A stretch of 64,000 nt of DNA from the NCBI GenBank assembly GCA_902772635.1, contig CACYBK010000076.1, positions 1 through 64,000 of the forward strand, in the 5' to 3' direction. This document shows positions 25,461 to 35,800 of the stretch, one piece after another. The DNA is from an uncultured Lachnospiraceae bacterium. Its GTDB lineage: Bacteria > Bacillota > Clostridia > Lachnospirales > Lachnospiraceae. The position numbers and the translations under genes are program-made. Under the pieces are notes generated by a model, which was given only the letters and a program-made list of their open reading frames with translations, was not told where the DNA came from and searched no databases. Position 1 is the stretch's first letter; every line of letters starts with the position of its first letter.

Positions 25461-28400
25461 AATGGAATACACGCCTTCACAGCAGGCTGTCATAAACGAA
25501 CGAAAAAAGAATATCCTTGTTTCTGCCGCGGCAGGAAGCGGAAAGACTGCGGTCCTGTCTGAAAGGGTCGTAAAGAAGATAACGGATAAAGCAACTCCAA
25601 TTGATGTCGACAGGATACTCGTCCTTACATTTACAAGGCAGGCTGCCCATGAGATGAAGGAGAGGATCTATCAAAGACTTTCAGAGCTCTACGCAAGGGA
25701 TCCCTTCAACAACAATCTCAGGCGCCAGATGCTTCTTTTGGATAATGCAAAGATCACTACGATAGACAGCTTTTGCGCATATATTTTCAAGAATTATTTT
25801 CAGGATGCAGGAGTTGATCCCTCCCTTCGCATCGCTGAAGAGGCTGAGCTTGCAGTGATCGAAGAAGATGTGATGAGGGACTTCCTTGATGAAAAACATG
25901 AAGAAGGGAGCGGGGATTTTCAAAAGCTGCTTGAGTATTTTTCGGGCGACGTAAAGAGCAAAGGAGTATCTTTGGCGATAAAGCAGATACTTGCTCCTGC
26001 TTCTTCAGCTGCCTGGCCGAAGGAATATCTGAAAAGTCTGCTTATTCCCTATTCCTTTGAAAACGTGGAAGAACTCATAAACAGCCCGGACATGGCCTTT
26101 CTCATTAATTATACAAGAGCGATTCTGGATGGCGTTGTGAGAGCCTATGATGAACTTATAAGAAGTTATCCTGAAGAGGATTCCTATAATTCCTTCTTTA
26201 GGGAAGAACAGCAGTGCGTTTGTGAGATTGCCAGTGAGAAGGACTACAGAGCGATCAGGCAGGGATTTATCTCATATAACGAAAGCAGATTTACTCTTCC
26301 GAGGAAAGGGCATGACAAGAGGGAATATGATGATGAGGTTAAAGAGAAAAGGAAAGCTCTGAAAAAGGAGCTAACAAAGCTTCAAAACGATTATTTTGGG
26401 AAAAGCGCAGAAGAGATATTTGAAGAATTAAAGAAGGCCGGGGAGTTTGCAAGGATACTGATAGAGCTTTCGGCAGAATTCCACGAGAGATTTCTTCTTG
26501 AAAAAAGAAAAAAGGGAGTGATGGATTTTTCCGACTGTGAGCATATCGCACTCTCAATACTTATTGACGAAAAAACGAAGGAGAAAAGGGATGCGGCGAT
26601 AGAACTCTCAAACTACTTCGAAGAGATAATGGTTGATGAATACCAGGATTCCAACTCTCTTCAGGAAACCATATTAAAGAGTCTTGTTACCGAGGATGAG
26701 CTTCACGGGAATTACTTTATGGTTGGTGATATGAAGCAGTCTATATACAGCTTCCGTCATGCCGATCCAACGATATTTGAAAAAAAATATGAATCTTTTT
26801 CTGAGGATGGAAAAAGAGACAGGCTGATACTCCTCGACAAAAATTTCAGGAGCAGATCAGCTGTCATCTCATCAGTAAACTCAATATTTCAAACAGCGAT
26901 GAAAAAGGATGTCGGCGGGATAGAATATGATGAGAGGGAGAGCCTGAAGTTTGGAGCATCGTTCCCTGAAGATACAGAGAATAATATCACAGAACTTCAT
27001 GTGCTTTCCTGGCCGAAAGAGGAAGATGAAAGAGGGGAGTATCTCAGAAAGAATGATTATGAAGCACAATACTGCGCAGACATAGTTTCAGGCATACTTG
27101 ACTCATTTTCGGTTTACGACAGGAAGAATTCCAAAATGAGAAAGGCACTCCCAAACGACATAGTGATCCTGTCAAGAAGTACAAAGGGAGATTATCAGGA
27201 GCTTTCAAAGGCATTCTCAAAAAAGGGTATAGGCCTCTCCATGGTCGAGAAGGAAAATTATCTTGAAAGTTATGAAGCCTCCGTGATCACGGCTCTTCTA
27301 TCGATAATAGACAATCCCCGTGACGATCTTTCTCTTGTGACAGTCCTGAAAAGCCCTATATGCAGCTTTTCCGATGAAGAACTATTGCTCATAAGAGGCA
27401 GGGAAAAAAAGGGCTTCTTTTTTGAGGTCTTTAAAAGATATCTGCATGACGTAGAAAAAAGTGTCAAGGCAAAGGAATTTCTTGATTTTTTTAATGACTT
27501 AAGAACCAGAGCGCAAAAAGAAACTGTCAGGGAGCTGATCGAATATATCTATGACAGGACAGGTTTTTTGAATATAGTCTGTGCTATGCCAAACGGAAAA
27601 GACAGAAGAGAGAATCTTCAGAGGATACTCGCGCTTTGCGATGATTTTGAAAGGCACTCAGGAAAGGGACTTTTCAATTTCATCCGCTTTCTGAAAAAAC
27701 AAAAGGAGTACTTGAGTCCCTCCGGAGGCAGTTTTGAAGAAGACGAGGCTTCCCCGTACGTTCGTCTCATGACAATACATAAGAGCAAGGGGCTTCAGTT
27801 TCCCATAGTCATCCTTTATGGAGCGGGCAGGAAGTTTCTGGGACCTTCGGCAAAAAGCGCGGTCTTCGTATCGCCGAAGAACGGTCTCTTTCCCAAAGCC
27901 TTTGACAGTGAAAGGCGGATAACTGAAAAGACGCAGTCGGAGCTTATAGCGAGGCTTAAGGACAAGAGAGACGGGAGAGGAGAGGAACTGAGACTTCTTT
28001 ATGTGGCACTTACAAGGGCACAGGAGAAGCTTATTGTGATAGGGACTGCCACAGGCAGTGAAAATAAAGATAATGAGAGGATGATGGGCTCATCGGAAAT
28101 GTCATTTGCAGACCGTATCAATTGCAATGATCATCTTCATTATATCCTTCCGGCAGCGAGACAAAGAGATGATCTGTTTTTAATAAAAAGGGTGACGCCT
28201 TCCGACTTAACAGAGGATAGTGAGGAGATTTCCGGTGGTGAGGAGGAAAAAGAGAAGAGACCTTCAATCATCTTTGCAAAGGACTATATGAAGTCTGAAA
28301 CTGTGAAGGGTTATATAGAAAGATCCGGCTTTCATTATCCTCATGAAAAGGAGATCGTATTCAAAGCAAAATATTCTGTCAGCGAGCTGAAATCGAGAAG

Positions 28401-29019
28401 ATCGGATGAACTGCTGAAAGATGAAGAGGCGTCTTCGCTTTACAGTGAGCCTTTCGAAAGAGTAAAATATATTCCTGTCTTCATGGGAGGAGAACGGGAA
28501 TCGGCCCGTGGCTCGCAGAGGGGAACAGCCTTTCATAGATTCCTTGAGTGCTTTGATTTTTCGCTTGATGACTTTGAAAGCGCCTATGAGAAGGAGCTTC
28601 TTCGGATGAAGGAAAAGGGGCTCATATCAAAGGATGAAGAGAAACTCCTTGATGAGCGGGAGATAAAGAACTTTCTTAAAAGTCCGCTCTCTTTTAGGAT
28701 GCATGAAGCAGCAAAAAGAAAGGAACTCTTCAGAGAAAAAGCCTTCGTGATGAGGACAAGGGCTGACACTATCCCGGGTGAAAACGGGACGGATGGCTAT
28801 GTGCTCATACAGGGGATAGTTGATGTGTTCTTTTTTGAAAATGATGAGCTCGTTATTCTCGATTACAAGACCGACAGGGTGAAGAGCCCTGACACATTGA
28901 AGAAGCGCTACACCACTCAGTTAATGCTTTACGCTGAGGCTCTTTCAAAGGCTTATCAGAAGAAGGTCTCAGGGCTTTATATTTATTCATTTGCTTTGAA
29001 TTCGGAGGAAAAGATTTAA
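25453..29019 (+). CDS. addA: ATP-dependent helicase/nuclease subunit A (AddA)
   Basis: UvrD-type 3'-5' helicase with a C-terminal RecB-family nuclease; with AddB it resects broken ends and loads recombination. From ATG 25453 the protein has 1188 residues: YTPSQQAVINERKKNILVSA, Walker A AAGSGKTAVLSERV, motif II MVDEYQDSNSLQE, VGDMKQSIYSFRHADP, motif V/VI region TIHKSKGLQFPIVILYG and LLYVALTRAQEKLIVIG, and nuclease LVILDYKTDRVKSPDTL. A longer in-frame reading upstream only overlaps addB coding sequence and is not needed. Confidence 0.95.
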   Translation: MAEMEYTPSQQAVINERKKNILVSAAAGSGKTAVLSERVVKKITDKATPIDVDRILVLTFTRQAAHEMKERIYQRLSELYARDPFNNNLRRQMLLLDNAKITTIDSFCAYIFKNYFQDAGVDPSLRIAEEAELAVIEEDVMRDFLDEKHEEGSGDFQKLLEYFSGDVKSKGVSLAIKQILAPASSAAWPKEYLKSLLIPYSFENVEELINSPDMAFLINYTRAILDGVVRAYDELIRSYPEEDSYNSFFREEQQCVCEIASEKDYRAIRQGFISYNESRFTLPRKGHDKREYDDEVKEKRKALKKELTKLQNDYFGKSAEEIFEELKKAGEFARILIELSAEFHERFLLEKRKKGVMDFSDCEHIALSILIDEKTKEKRDAAIELSNYFEEIMVDEYQDSNSLQETILKSLVTEDELHGNYFMVGDMKQSIYSFRHADPTIFEKKYESFSEDGKRDRLILLDKNFRSRSAVISSVNSIFQTAMKKDVGGIEYDERESLKFGASFPEDTENNITELHVLSWPKEEDERGEYLRKNDYEAQYCADIVSGILDSFSVYDRKNSKMRKALPNDIVILSRSTKGDYQELSKAFSKKGIGLSMVEKENYLESYEASVITALLSIIDNPRDDLSLVTVLKSPICSFSDEELLLIRGREKKGFFFEVFKRYLHDVEKSVKAKEFLDFFNDLRTRAQKETVRELIEYIYDRTGFLNIVCAMPNGKDRRENLQRILALCDDFERHSGKGLFNFIRFLKKQKEYLSPSGGSFEEDEASPYVRLMTIHKSKGLQFPIVILYGAGRKFLGPSAKSAVFVSPKNGLFPKAFDSERRITEKTQSELIARLKDKRDGRGEELRLLYVALTRAQEKLIVIGTATGSENKDNERMMGSSEMSFADRINCNDHLHYILPAARQRDDLFLIKRVTPSDLTEDSEEISGGEEEKEKRPSIIFAKDYMKSETVKGYIERSGFHYPHEKEIVFKAKYSVSELKSRRSDELLKDEEASSLYSEPFERVKYIPVFMGGERESARGSQRGTAFHRFLECFDFSLDDFESAYEKELLRMKEKGLISKDEEKLLDEREIKNFLKSPLSFRMHEAAKRKELFREKAFVMRTRADTIPGENGTDGYVLIQGIVDVFFFENDELVILDYKTDRVKSPDTLKKRYTTQLMLYAEALSKAYQKKVSGLYIYSFALNSEEKI

Positions 29020-29023
29020 GATC

Positions 29024-30022
29024 ATGAAAAAAAAGAAGCTGTTTTTCGGAGCGCTGCTCCTTGCCTTTACCCTCGTTCTTTCCGCTTGCAGTATAGGCGG
29101 AAAGAGGGTTGTTTTTTCAGATCCTGTCAGGGTACAAAGCGTCCTTACAGTCGGGAACCTGAGGTGTCCGAAGGAGGAGGCTTATGTTTATCTTCTTAAC
29201 TACAGAAGCCTTTATGACAATATCATGGGGTTGAGCATTTGGGACAACAGTTTTGATCTAAAAAGGCTTTCCTCGAGCGTGAAGGTCTCTGTAAAGGATA
29301 TGATAGCAGAGACTTATGTTCTTTCCATGGATGCAAAAGACAAGGAAACCGACAGCCTTTCGGAGCTGGAGGAAAAGGGAATAGAGGATAGCGCCAAAGA
29401 TTATTATTCTCTGATGTCCGAGAAGGAAAAGGAGTACTGCGGAGTCTCCGAAGCGCAGCTTGTTGAGGCATACAAAAAGTTCTATATCGCTCAGAGGAAC
29501 TGCAATGCTCTGATGGCGGCTGTAGATCAGGAGGTCAGTGAGGATGAGGCCAGGGTCATTGATGCCGAGGTGATAGTCATATCAGACGCTGATGTGGCAT
29601 CAAAGGCAAGCACTGCGATCAACACGGGGAAGTCCTTTGAGGAAGTGATGAATCTGTACTCGGAAGGAACAAAGGGGCAGATATCCTTTGGGAGAAATAC
29701 CTATCCGAAGGAGGCGGAGGAGGTTATCTTTCGTCTCGAGAATAATGAGACATCCGGACTCATCACGGCAGACGGTAAGTACTATATCGTGAAGTGCTTA
29801 AGCAAATATAATGCTGCTCTCTCTGATGAAAACAAAAACAAGATACTCGAGGAAAGGAAAGTATCAGCCATCAGAAACGTTATAGAAGAGTCAAAGGGAA
29901 AGTATGTAACCGCTGAAGATACTGAGTTCTGGGACAGTGCTCTGATCTTTTCAGGTGAAGGAGATACAGAAAAAAAGCGGGATTCATTTTTCAGTGTGCT
30001 TCAAAAACATCTTGTAATCTGA
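29024..30022 (+). CDS. PrsA-like parvulin foldase lipoprotein
   Basis: A 332-residue lipoprotein: signal sequence KLFFGALLLAFTLVLSAC with the lipobox LSAC, so Cys22 should be lipidated and the protein anchored outside the membrane. The middle part is helical, as in the chaperone arms of PrsA/SurA. A parvulin-like segment lies at about residues 180-270 (INTGKSFEEVMNLYSEGT, SFGRNTYPKEAEEVIFRLEN, ITADGKYYIVKCLSKYNA). Peptidyl-prolyl isomerase activity is not certain from sequence. It starts four bases after addA and is likely the last gene of that transcript. Confidence 0.8.
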   Translation: MKKKKLFFGALLLAFTLVLSACSIGGKRVVFSDPVRVQSVLTVGNLRCPKEEAYVYLLNYRSLYDNIMGLSIWDNSFDLKRLSSSVKVSVKDMIAETYVLSMDAKDKETDSLSELEEKGIEDSAKDYYSLMSEKEKEYCGVSEAQLVEAYKKFYIAQRNCNALMAAVDQEVSEDEARVIDAEVIVISDADVASKASTAINTGKSFEEVMNLYSEGTKGQISFGRNTYPKEAEEVIFRLENNETSGLITADGKYYIVKCLSKYNAALSDENKNKILEERKVSAIRNVIEESKGKYVTAEDTEFWDSALIFSGEGDTEKKRDSFFSVLQKHLVI

Positions 30023-30033
30023 ATACTTTTTAA

Positions 30034-30061
30034 TTGACTAAATCAGAAAATGAGTTATACT
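30034..30061 (+). promoter_or_regulatory. Promoter for the DUF6465 gene
   Basis: TTGACT (30034-30039), a 16-base spacer and TATACT (30056-30061), 65 bases upstream of the gene. The leader between carries no obvious structure. Confidence 0.65.
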
Positions 30062-30126
30062 TGTGAAGTCGTTAGTGACAAAAAGAGATTTTGTTTTTTC
30101 ACTTTGATCTTTAGGAGGAAAGAGTA

Positions 30127-30570
30127 ATGGATTCAAAGAAAAGTGTAGCAAAGTCCGAAACAGACATGAAGAAACTTGCTACAGAACTTGCTAAGGACGC
30201 AAAGGCAGTTGAGACAAAGGCTGCAGGTGAAGTAAAGAAGGCTGCTGCTACAACAAAGAAAAAGGCTACTTCAGTAAAGAAGACAGCTGCAAAGGCATCT
30301 GCATCCGCAAAGAAGACGGTAGAAAAGGCTGGTGAGGCAGTGAAGAAGACAGTTGCAAAGGTTGCCGCAAAGACTTCAGATACAAAGGTGAAGGTTGAGA
30401 TCCAGGATGATTTCGGAAACTCAAAGAACATTGATGACATCAAGGCTGAGATCCTTGCAAGCACAAAGAAGAAGTCAGTGAAGAAGATCGATGTTTATGT
30501 AAAGCCTTCTCAGAACGCAGTGTATTATGTGGCTGATGGTGATGCAGGAAGCATCAAGCTTTTCGGCTGA
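30127..30570 (+). CDS. DUF6465 protein with Lys/Ala-rich histone-like N-terminus
   Basis: A 147-residue protein. Residues about 1-85 are almost only Lys, Ala, Thr, Val and Glu in KKAAATTKKKATSVKKTAAK-like repeats, close to histone H1 tails or the Lys-rich tails of bacterial HU variants. The C-terminal 60 residues are an ordered domain (VEIQDDFGNSKNIDDIKAEI; KKIDVYVKPSQNAVYYVADG) that I recognise as DUF6465. AGGAGG lies nine bases before the ATG and the codons are strongly biased (AAG, GCA, GAA), suggesting high expression. Nucleoid binding is a plausible inference. The gene has its own promoter and terminator. Confidence 0.8.
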   Translation: MDSKKSVAKSETDMKKLATELAKDAKAVETKAAGEVKKAAATTKKKATSVKKTAAKASASAKKTVEKAGEAVKKTVAKVAAKTSDTKVKVEIQDDFGNSKNIDDIKAEILASTKKKSVKKIDVYVKPSQNAVYYVADGDAGSIKLFG

Positions 30571-30593
30571 TAGATACATAGAAAAAAATTTCC

Positions 30594-30636
30594 ATACCGT
30601 CCGTAAAGGCAGTGCTTTTACGGACGGTATTATTTT
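30594..30636 (+). terminator. Strong rho-independent terminator
   Basis: ATACCGTCCGTAAA (30594-30607) pairs perfectly over 14 bases with 30617-30630, with a nine-base loop, followed by a T run. It ends the DUF6465 transcript. Confidence 0.92.
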
Positions 30637-30679
30637 TGACTTTTAGTTTTTTTTTGAATTAGAAAAGAGGTTTTTTAAG

Positions 30680-32782
30680 ATGGCTTCAAAACACGGCAGC
30701 TTGTCAATTACCAGCGAGAACATTTTTCCCGTTATCAAAAAATGGCTGTATTCTGATCACGACATTTTTTATCGTGAGCTCATCTCAAACGGATGCGATG
30801 CGATCACAAAACTCAAGAAGCTTGATATGATGGGAGATACCGCGCTCCCTGATGATTTCAAGCCTCGCATTGATATTCTGCTTGATGACAAAAAAAAGAC
30901 GATCACGGTGAAAGACAACGGGCTTGGAATGACTGAGGAAGAGGTTGACCAGTATATAAACCAGATCGCTTTCTCCGGTGCGACCGACTTCCTTGAAAAA
31001 TACAAGGACAAGGCATCCGAGGACCAGATCATCGGTCATTTCGGTCTTGGATTTTATTCCGCGTTCATGGTTTCAGACAGGGTCACGATAGATACCCTTT
31101 CGTACAAAGAGGGCGCAAAGGCAGTGCACTGGGACTGCAACGGCGGTACAGAATTTGAACTTTCGGATGGGGAAAGAGAAACAGTAGGAACCGACATTAC
31201 TCTTTATGTAAATGAAGACTGTCTTGAATTTGTAAATGAATACAGGGCGCGTGAGGTCATTACCAAGTACTGCTCCTTCATGCCGTATGAGATATTCATA
31301 AAGAATGTTAATGCCGAGGAGAAGACCGAGACTATTGATGAGGACGAAAAGCTCGAGACTGATGTTGTCCTTGAGACAATAGATGTTCCCGCAAAAACCG
31401 AGGAGAAGACGAAGGATGACGGAACAAAAGAAACTGTAGAGGTAAGCCCCGCAAAGAAGCAGTTAAAGATCAAAAAAAGAGAAAAGCCGATAAATGATAC
31501 AAACCCTCTCTGGAACAAGAATGCTTCAGATTGCACTGAGGATGAATACAAGGACTTCTACAGAAAGGTATTCAACGACTACAAGGAGCCTCTGTTCTGG
31601 ATACATCTCAATATGGATTATCCCTTCAGGCTGAAGGGTATACTCTATTTCCCCAGGATCTCATCAGAGTACGAATCCATAGAAGGGACGATCAAGCTTT
31701 ACAACAATCAGGTCTTCATCGCCGACAATATCAAAGAGGTGATCCCTGAATTTCTGATGCTCTTAAAGGGTGTCATAGACTGTCCCGATCTGCCGCTCAA
31801 TGTCTCAAGGAGCGCTCTTCAGAATGACGGCTTTGCCGGAAAGATATCAGAGCATATCACAAAGAAGGTGGCTGACAAGCTTTCTGGACTTTGCAAGACA
31901 GATCGCGAAAACTATGAGAAATACTGGGATGACATCTCGCCTTTCATCAAGTTCGGCTGCCTGAAGGATGAAAAATTCTGTGACAGGATAAATGATTATA
32001 TCCTGTTCAAGGATATAAATGAGAAGTATCTCACGCTTCCAGATCTTCTCAAAAAAGAAGAGGAAAAGGAGGATGAGAAGAAAGACGAGGCTGCTCCCGA
32101 GATACTTGACAAGGACGGCAATCCGATAAAGCCGGATGAAAGTTCAGAAGAAAAGAGTAATGAAGAGGGGGAAAAGGACAAGAGAAAGCCGGTATATTAT
32201 GTGACGGATCTAAAAGCCCAGGCTCAGTATGTAAACCTCTTCAAGGAACAGAATATGGACGCCGTGATACTTGACAAGGTCATAGATACTTCCTTCATCA
32301 CACAGCTTGAACAGAGAAATGAAGGATACAAGTTCCTTCGGATTGACTCTGAGGTGGAGGATGAGCTTACGGATGAGATATCCGATGAAGAGCTTGAAAA
32401 GGAGAAGGAGAAGCTTTCGGAAATATTCAAGAAGGCACTCTCAAAGGACAACCTCGAGGTGAAAGTCTCAAAGATCAAGAACAAGGACATCTCCGCGATG
32501 ATCACAGTGAATGAGGAGACCAGAAGAATGACCGACATGATGAAGATGTACAATACAAAGGGCTTTGACCCGAACATGTTCGGATCAAATGAGACACTGG
32601 TCCTGAATGCAAATCACAAGCTCGTGAAATATGTGCTTCATCATACCAAGGATGAAAATGTGGAAACCTTCTGCAAGGAACTTTATGATCTTGCAAAGAT
32701 AATGAATGGTTCGCTTTCTCCTGATGAGATGACAGGGTTCCTTCAGAGAACGAATGAGATCATGCTGCTCATGACAAAGTAA
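30680..32782 (+). CDS. htpG: Molecular chaperone HtpG (Hsp90)
   Basis: ATP-dependent Hsp90 chaperone. N-terminal ATPase motifs are intact: YRELISNGCDAITKLKKL, ITVKDNGLGMTEEEVDQYIN, GHFGLGFYSAFMVSDRV. The middle domain has NVSRSALQNDGFAGKISEHI with its catalytic Arg loop, and the C-terminal dimerisation domain ends at residue 700. The protein is about 70 residues longer than E. coli HtpG because of two charged insertions: about residues 214-265 (the N-middle linker, as in eukaryotic Hsp90) and about 460-510 in the middle domain. A weak TTGACT lies at 30636 but lacks a good -10. The stop codon touches the following inverted repeat. Confidence 0.95.
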   Translation: MASKHGSLSITSENIFPVIKKWLYSDHDIFYRELISNGCDAITKLKKLDMMGDTALPDDFKPRIDILLDDKKKTITVKDNGLGMTEEEVDQYINQIAFSGATDFLEKYKDKASEDQIIGHFGLGFYSAFMVSDRVTIDTLSYKEGAKAVHWDCNGGTEFELSDGERETVGTDITLYVNEDCLEFVNEYRAREVITKYCSFMPYEIFIKNVNAEEKTETIDEDEKLETDVVLETIDVPAKTEEKTKDDGTKETVEVSPAKKQLKIKKREKPINDTNPLWNKNASDCTEDEYKDFYRKVFNDYKEPLFWIHLNMDYPFRLKGILYFPRISSEYESIEGTIKLYNNQVFIADNIKEVIPEFLMLLKGVIDCPDLPLNVSRSALQNDGFAGKISEHITKKVADKLSGLCKTDRENYEKYWDDISPFIKFGCLKDEKFCDRINDYILFKDINEKYLTLPDLLKKEEEKEDEKKDEAAPEILDKDGNPIKPDESSEEKSNEEGEKDKRKPVYYVTDLKAQAQYVNLFKEQNMDAVILDKVIDTSFITQLEQRNEGYKFLRIDSEVEDELTDEISDEELEKEKEKLSEIFKKALSKDNLEVKVSKIKNKDISAMITVNEETRRMTDMMKMYNTKGFDPNMFGSNETLVLNANHKLVKYVLHHTKDENVETFCKELYDLAKIMNGSLSPDEMTGFLQRTNEIMLLMTK

Positions 32783-32853
32783 TCCGGACAAGGGGACGTT
32801 TCCCTTGTCCGGATAACGAAATCCGGACAAGGGAAACGTCCCCTTGTCCGGAT
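32782..32853. terminator. Bidirectional terminator of two mirror-image hairpins
   Basis: Two 33-base units (32782-32814 and 32821-32853) are exact reverse complements, separated by six bases. Each unit is itself a hairpin with 13-base arms ATCCGGACAAGGG / CCCTTGTCCGGAT and a seven-base loop. A T run follows on the plus side (32852-32859). It lies exactly between the convergent htpG and activase genes and should stop both transcripts. The whole can also fold as one long 33-base-pair cruciform. Confidence 0.85.
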
Positions 32854-32857
32854 TTTT

Positions 32858-35800
32858 TTACAGGTTTTTGAACGCAGTAGAGAGCATTAGCTTGATCCGG
32901 TTCAACTGGTTCACCTCGGATGCACCGGGATCGTAATCTATCGCGACGAGGTTTGCGTCCGGATGGTCGGCCCTTATTTTTTTCAGAACTCCCTTTCCAA
33001 CGACATGGTTCGGGAGGCAGCCGAAAGGCTGGATGCAGACAATATTCTTTGCACCGGTCTCAATAAGCTCCATCATCTCGCCTGTCAAAAACCATCCTTC
33101 ACCCGTCTGATTTCCGATAGAAACAATGGGCTTTGCCAGAGAAGCCACTTCATCTATCCTTGCCGGAGCAGAGAAATGCTTGCTCTCATCAAATGCTTTT
33201 CTGGCTGCCGAGCGAAGATGCTCAAGAAAGGCGATGATGGCATTTGAGATGACCTTGCCCTTTCGGGGAGTGCCGAGGTTTGCATTCTTGAAGTTTTCGT
33301 TGTAGAAGCAGTAGAGAAGGAAGTCTGTAAGATCCGGTACTACAGCCTCAGCGCCCTCAGCCTCGAGAAGCTCTGCAAGGTGATTGTTTGCCGCAGGGAG
33401 GAACTTGACAAGGATCTCTCCAACTATACCGACACGCGGCTTCTTCTCATCAGTTCTTTCGAGTTTGTCAAAATCATTTATAATATCGCGGCACATCTCT
33501 TTGAATTTCTTTGCCGAAAGAACTCCATCAGAAGTAACAAAATCAAGGACCTTCTTCTTCCACTTTTCATGAAGAGCATCCGTAGAGCCCTTAACCTTTT
33601 CATAAGGTCTGGTACGGTTGATACATCTCATGAAGATATCTCCGAAGATAAGAGCGTAGAGTCCGTGCTGGATCAGGGCAGGTGAGATAGTAAAGCCGGG
33701 GTTCTTTTCAATACCGATAGTGTTTAAGGATATGACAGGGATACTGTCACCGTAGCCTGCTTTGCTTAAGGCCCGTCTTATGAAGCCTACATAGTTTGAG
33801 GCCCGGCATCCGCCGCCTGTCTGGGTTATTAGGAGGGCGGTCCGTTCCATATCATATTTTCCCGAGTCGATCGCTGCCATAAACTGCCCGACTATCATCA
33901 GAGAGGGATAGCAGGCATCGTTGTTTACATATTTGAGACCGTAGTCGATGCAGTCATTTCTGGGTATATCAGGTATAACGAGGTTGTAGCCTGCAGCGTG
34001 AAAGGCGGGAGCGACCACATCAAAGTGAACCGGAGACATTTCGGGAGCAAGGATGGTGAAATTCTTCTTCATCTCCTTTGTGAATACGGCACGATTGTAG
34101 GTGGAAGGCGTTTTTTCAAGCTTTATATTCTGCTTTTTTCTGACCTTCAAAGCCGCTATCAGTGATCTGATCCTGATCCTTGCCGCACCGAGATTGTTCA
34201 CCTCATCGATCTTCAAACAGGTATAGATCTTTCCTGCGTGGGTAATGATGTCAGAGACACCATCCGTTGCTACGGCATCAACACCGCAGCCGAAGGAGTT
34301 CAGTTCTATTACATCAAGGAAATCATGACGGGTGACATATTCGGCAGCCGCATACATCCTGGTGTGGTACATCCACTGGTCAAGGACTATCAAAGGCCGT
34401 TCGACCTTTCCGAGGTGCGATATGGAGTCCTCAGTGAGAACTGCCATGCCAAAGCCGGTGATAAGCTCCGGAATCCCGTGATTGATCTCGGGATCGATGT
34501 GATAGGGACGCCCGCAGATGACTATCCCGTGGTTCCCCGTCTTTTTCAGCCATTCAAGGGTTTCCTCGCCCTTCTTTTCGACATCATGTCTGTAGGTCTC
34601 AAGTTCAGTCCATGCAAGGTGAGAAGCCTTTCTGATCTCGGCCTCGGAAATATCAGGAAACTCTTTTTTGAAGACCTTGAGAAGCTGGTCACATAATATC
34701 TTTTCTGAAGAAAAGGCCATGAAGGGATTAAGAAATCTCACATCTCCTCTTGTGATCGCATCAACATTATTTTTGATATTTTCAGCATAGCTTGTGACTA
34801 CGGGGCAGTTGTAATGGTTGTTTGAATCCTTGAATTCATTTCTCTCATAAGGGATGCATGGATAGAAGATAAAATCCACACCCTTTGATATGAGCCACTC
34901 TATATGCCCGTGGGTGATCTTGGCAGGATAGCAGGCGCTTTCGGAAGGAATTGACTCAATCCCCAGATCATAGATCGCTCTTGACGAGCGGGGAGAGAGG
35001 ATGACCTTGAACTTCAGTTCCTTGAAGAAGGTTGCCCAGAAGGGGAAGTTCTCATACATATTGAGAACTCTCGGAAGACCTACTGTACCGCGGACTGCGA
35101 GTTCGTCTGAAAGAGGGGCGTAGGGCTTGTAATTAAAGAGCCTCCTGGTCTTGTATTCATAGAGGTTCGGGATATCATTCTTTTTTTTCGGAAGCCCGAG
35201 ACCGCGCTCACAGCGGTTTCCGGAGATGAATTCCCTCTTATCCGAAAAATGATTCACCGTGAGAAGACAGTGGTTGTTGCAGTGAGGACAGCGCCTCAGG
35301 GAGGAGGTGAAGGTCAGTCTTTGGATAGCATCAAGGGAAAGCATGGAGGTGTTATGGTCTTCCTCATATCTTTCACGCGCGATAAGTGCTGCTCCGAAGG
35401 CGCCCATTATCCCTGCTATATCAGGCCTTATGGCTTCAATCCCGGCGATCTTTTCAAAGGCGCGCAGAACCGCATCGTTGTAGAAGGTTCCGCCCTGAAC
35501 CACCACATTCTTTCCGAGCGTAGAAGCATCAGTCAGCTTTATGACCTTGAAGAGGGCATTTTTTATTACAGAATATGCAAGACCCGCAGAGATATCGGAC
35601 ACTGAAGCCCCCTCCTTCTGCGCCTGCTTTACCTTTGAATTCATGAAGACAGTGCAGCGGGTTCCAAGGTCTATGGGGTGAGAGGCAAAGAGCGCCTCTT
35701 TCGCAAAATCCTTTACCTCGTAGTTCAGACTTTTTGCAAAGGTCTCGATGAAGGAGCCGCAGCCTGAAGAACAGGCCTCGTTCAGCTGGACGGAGTCAAC

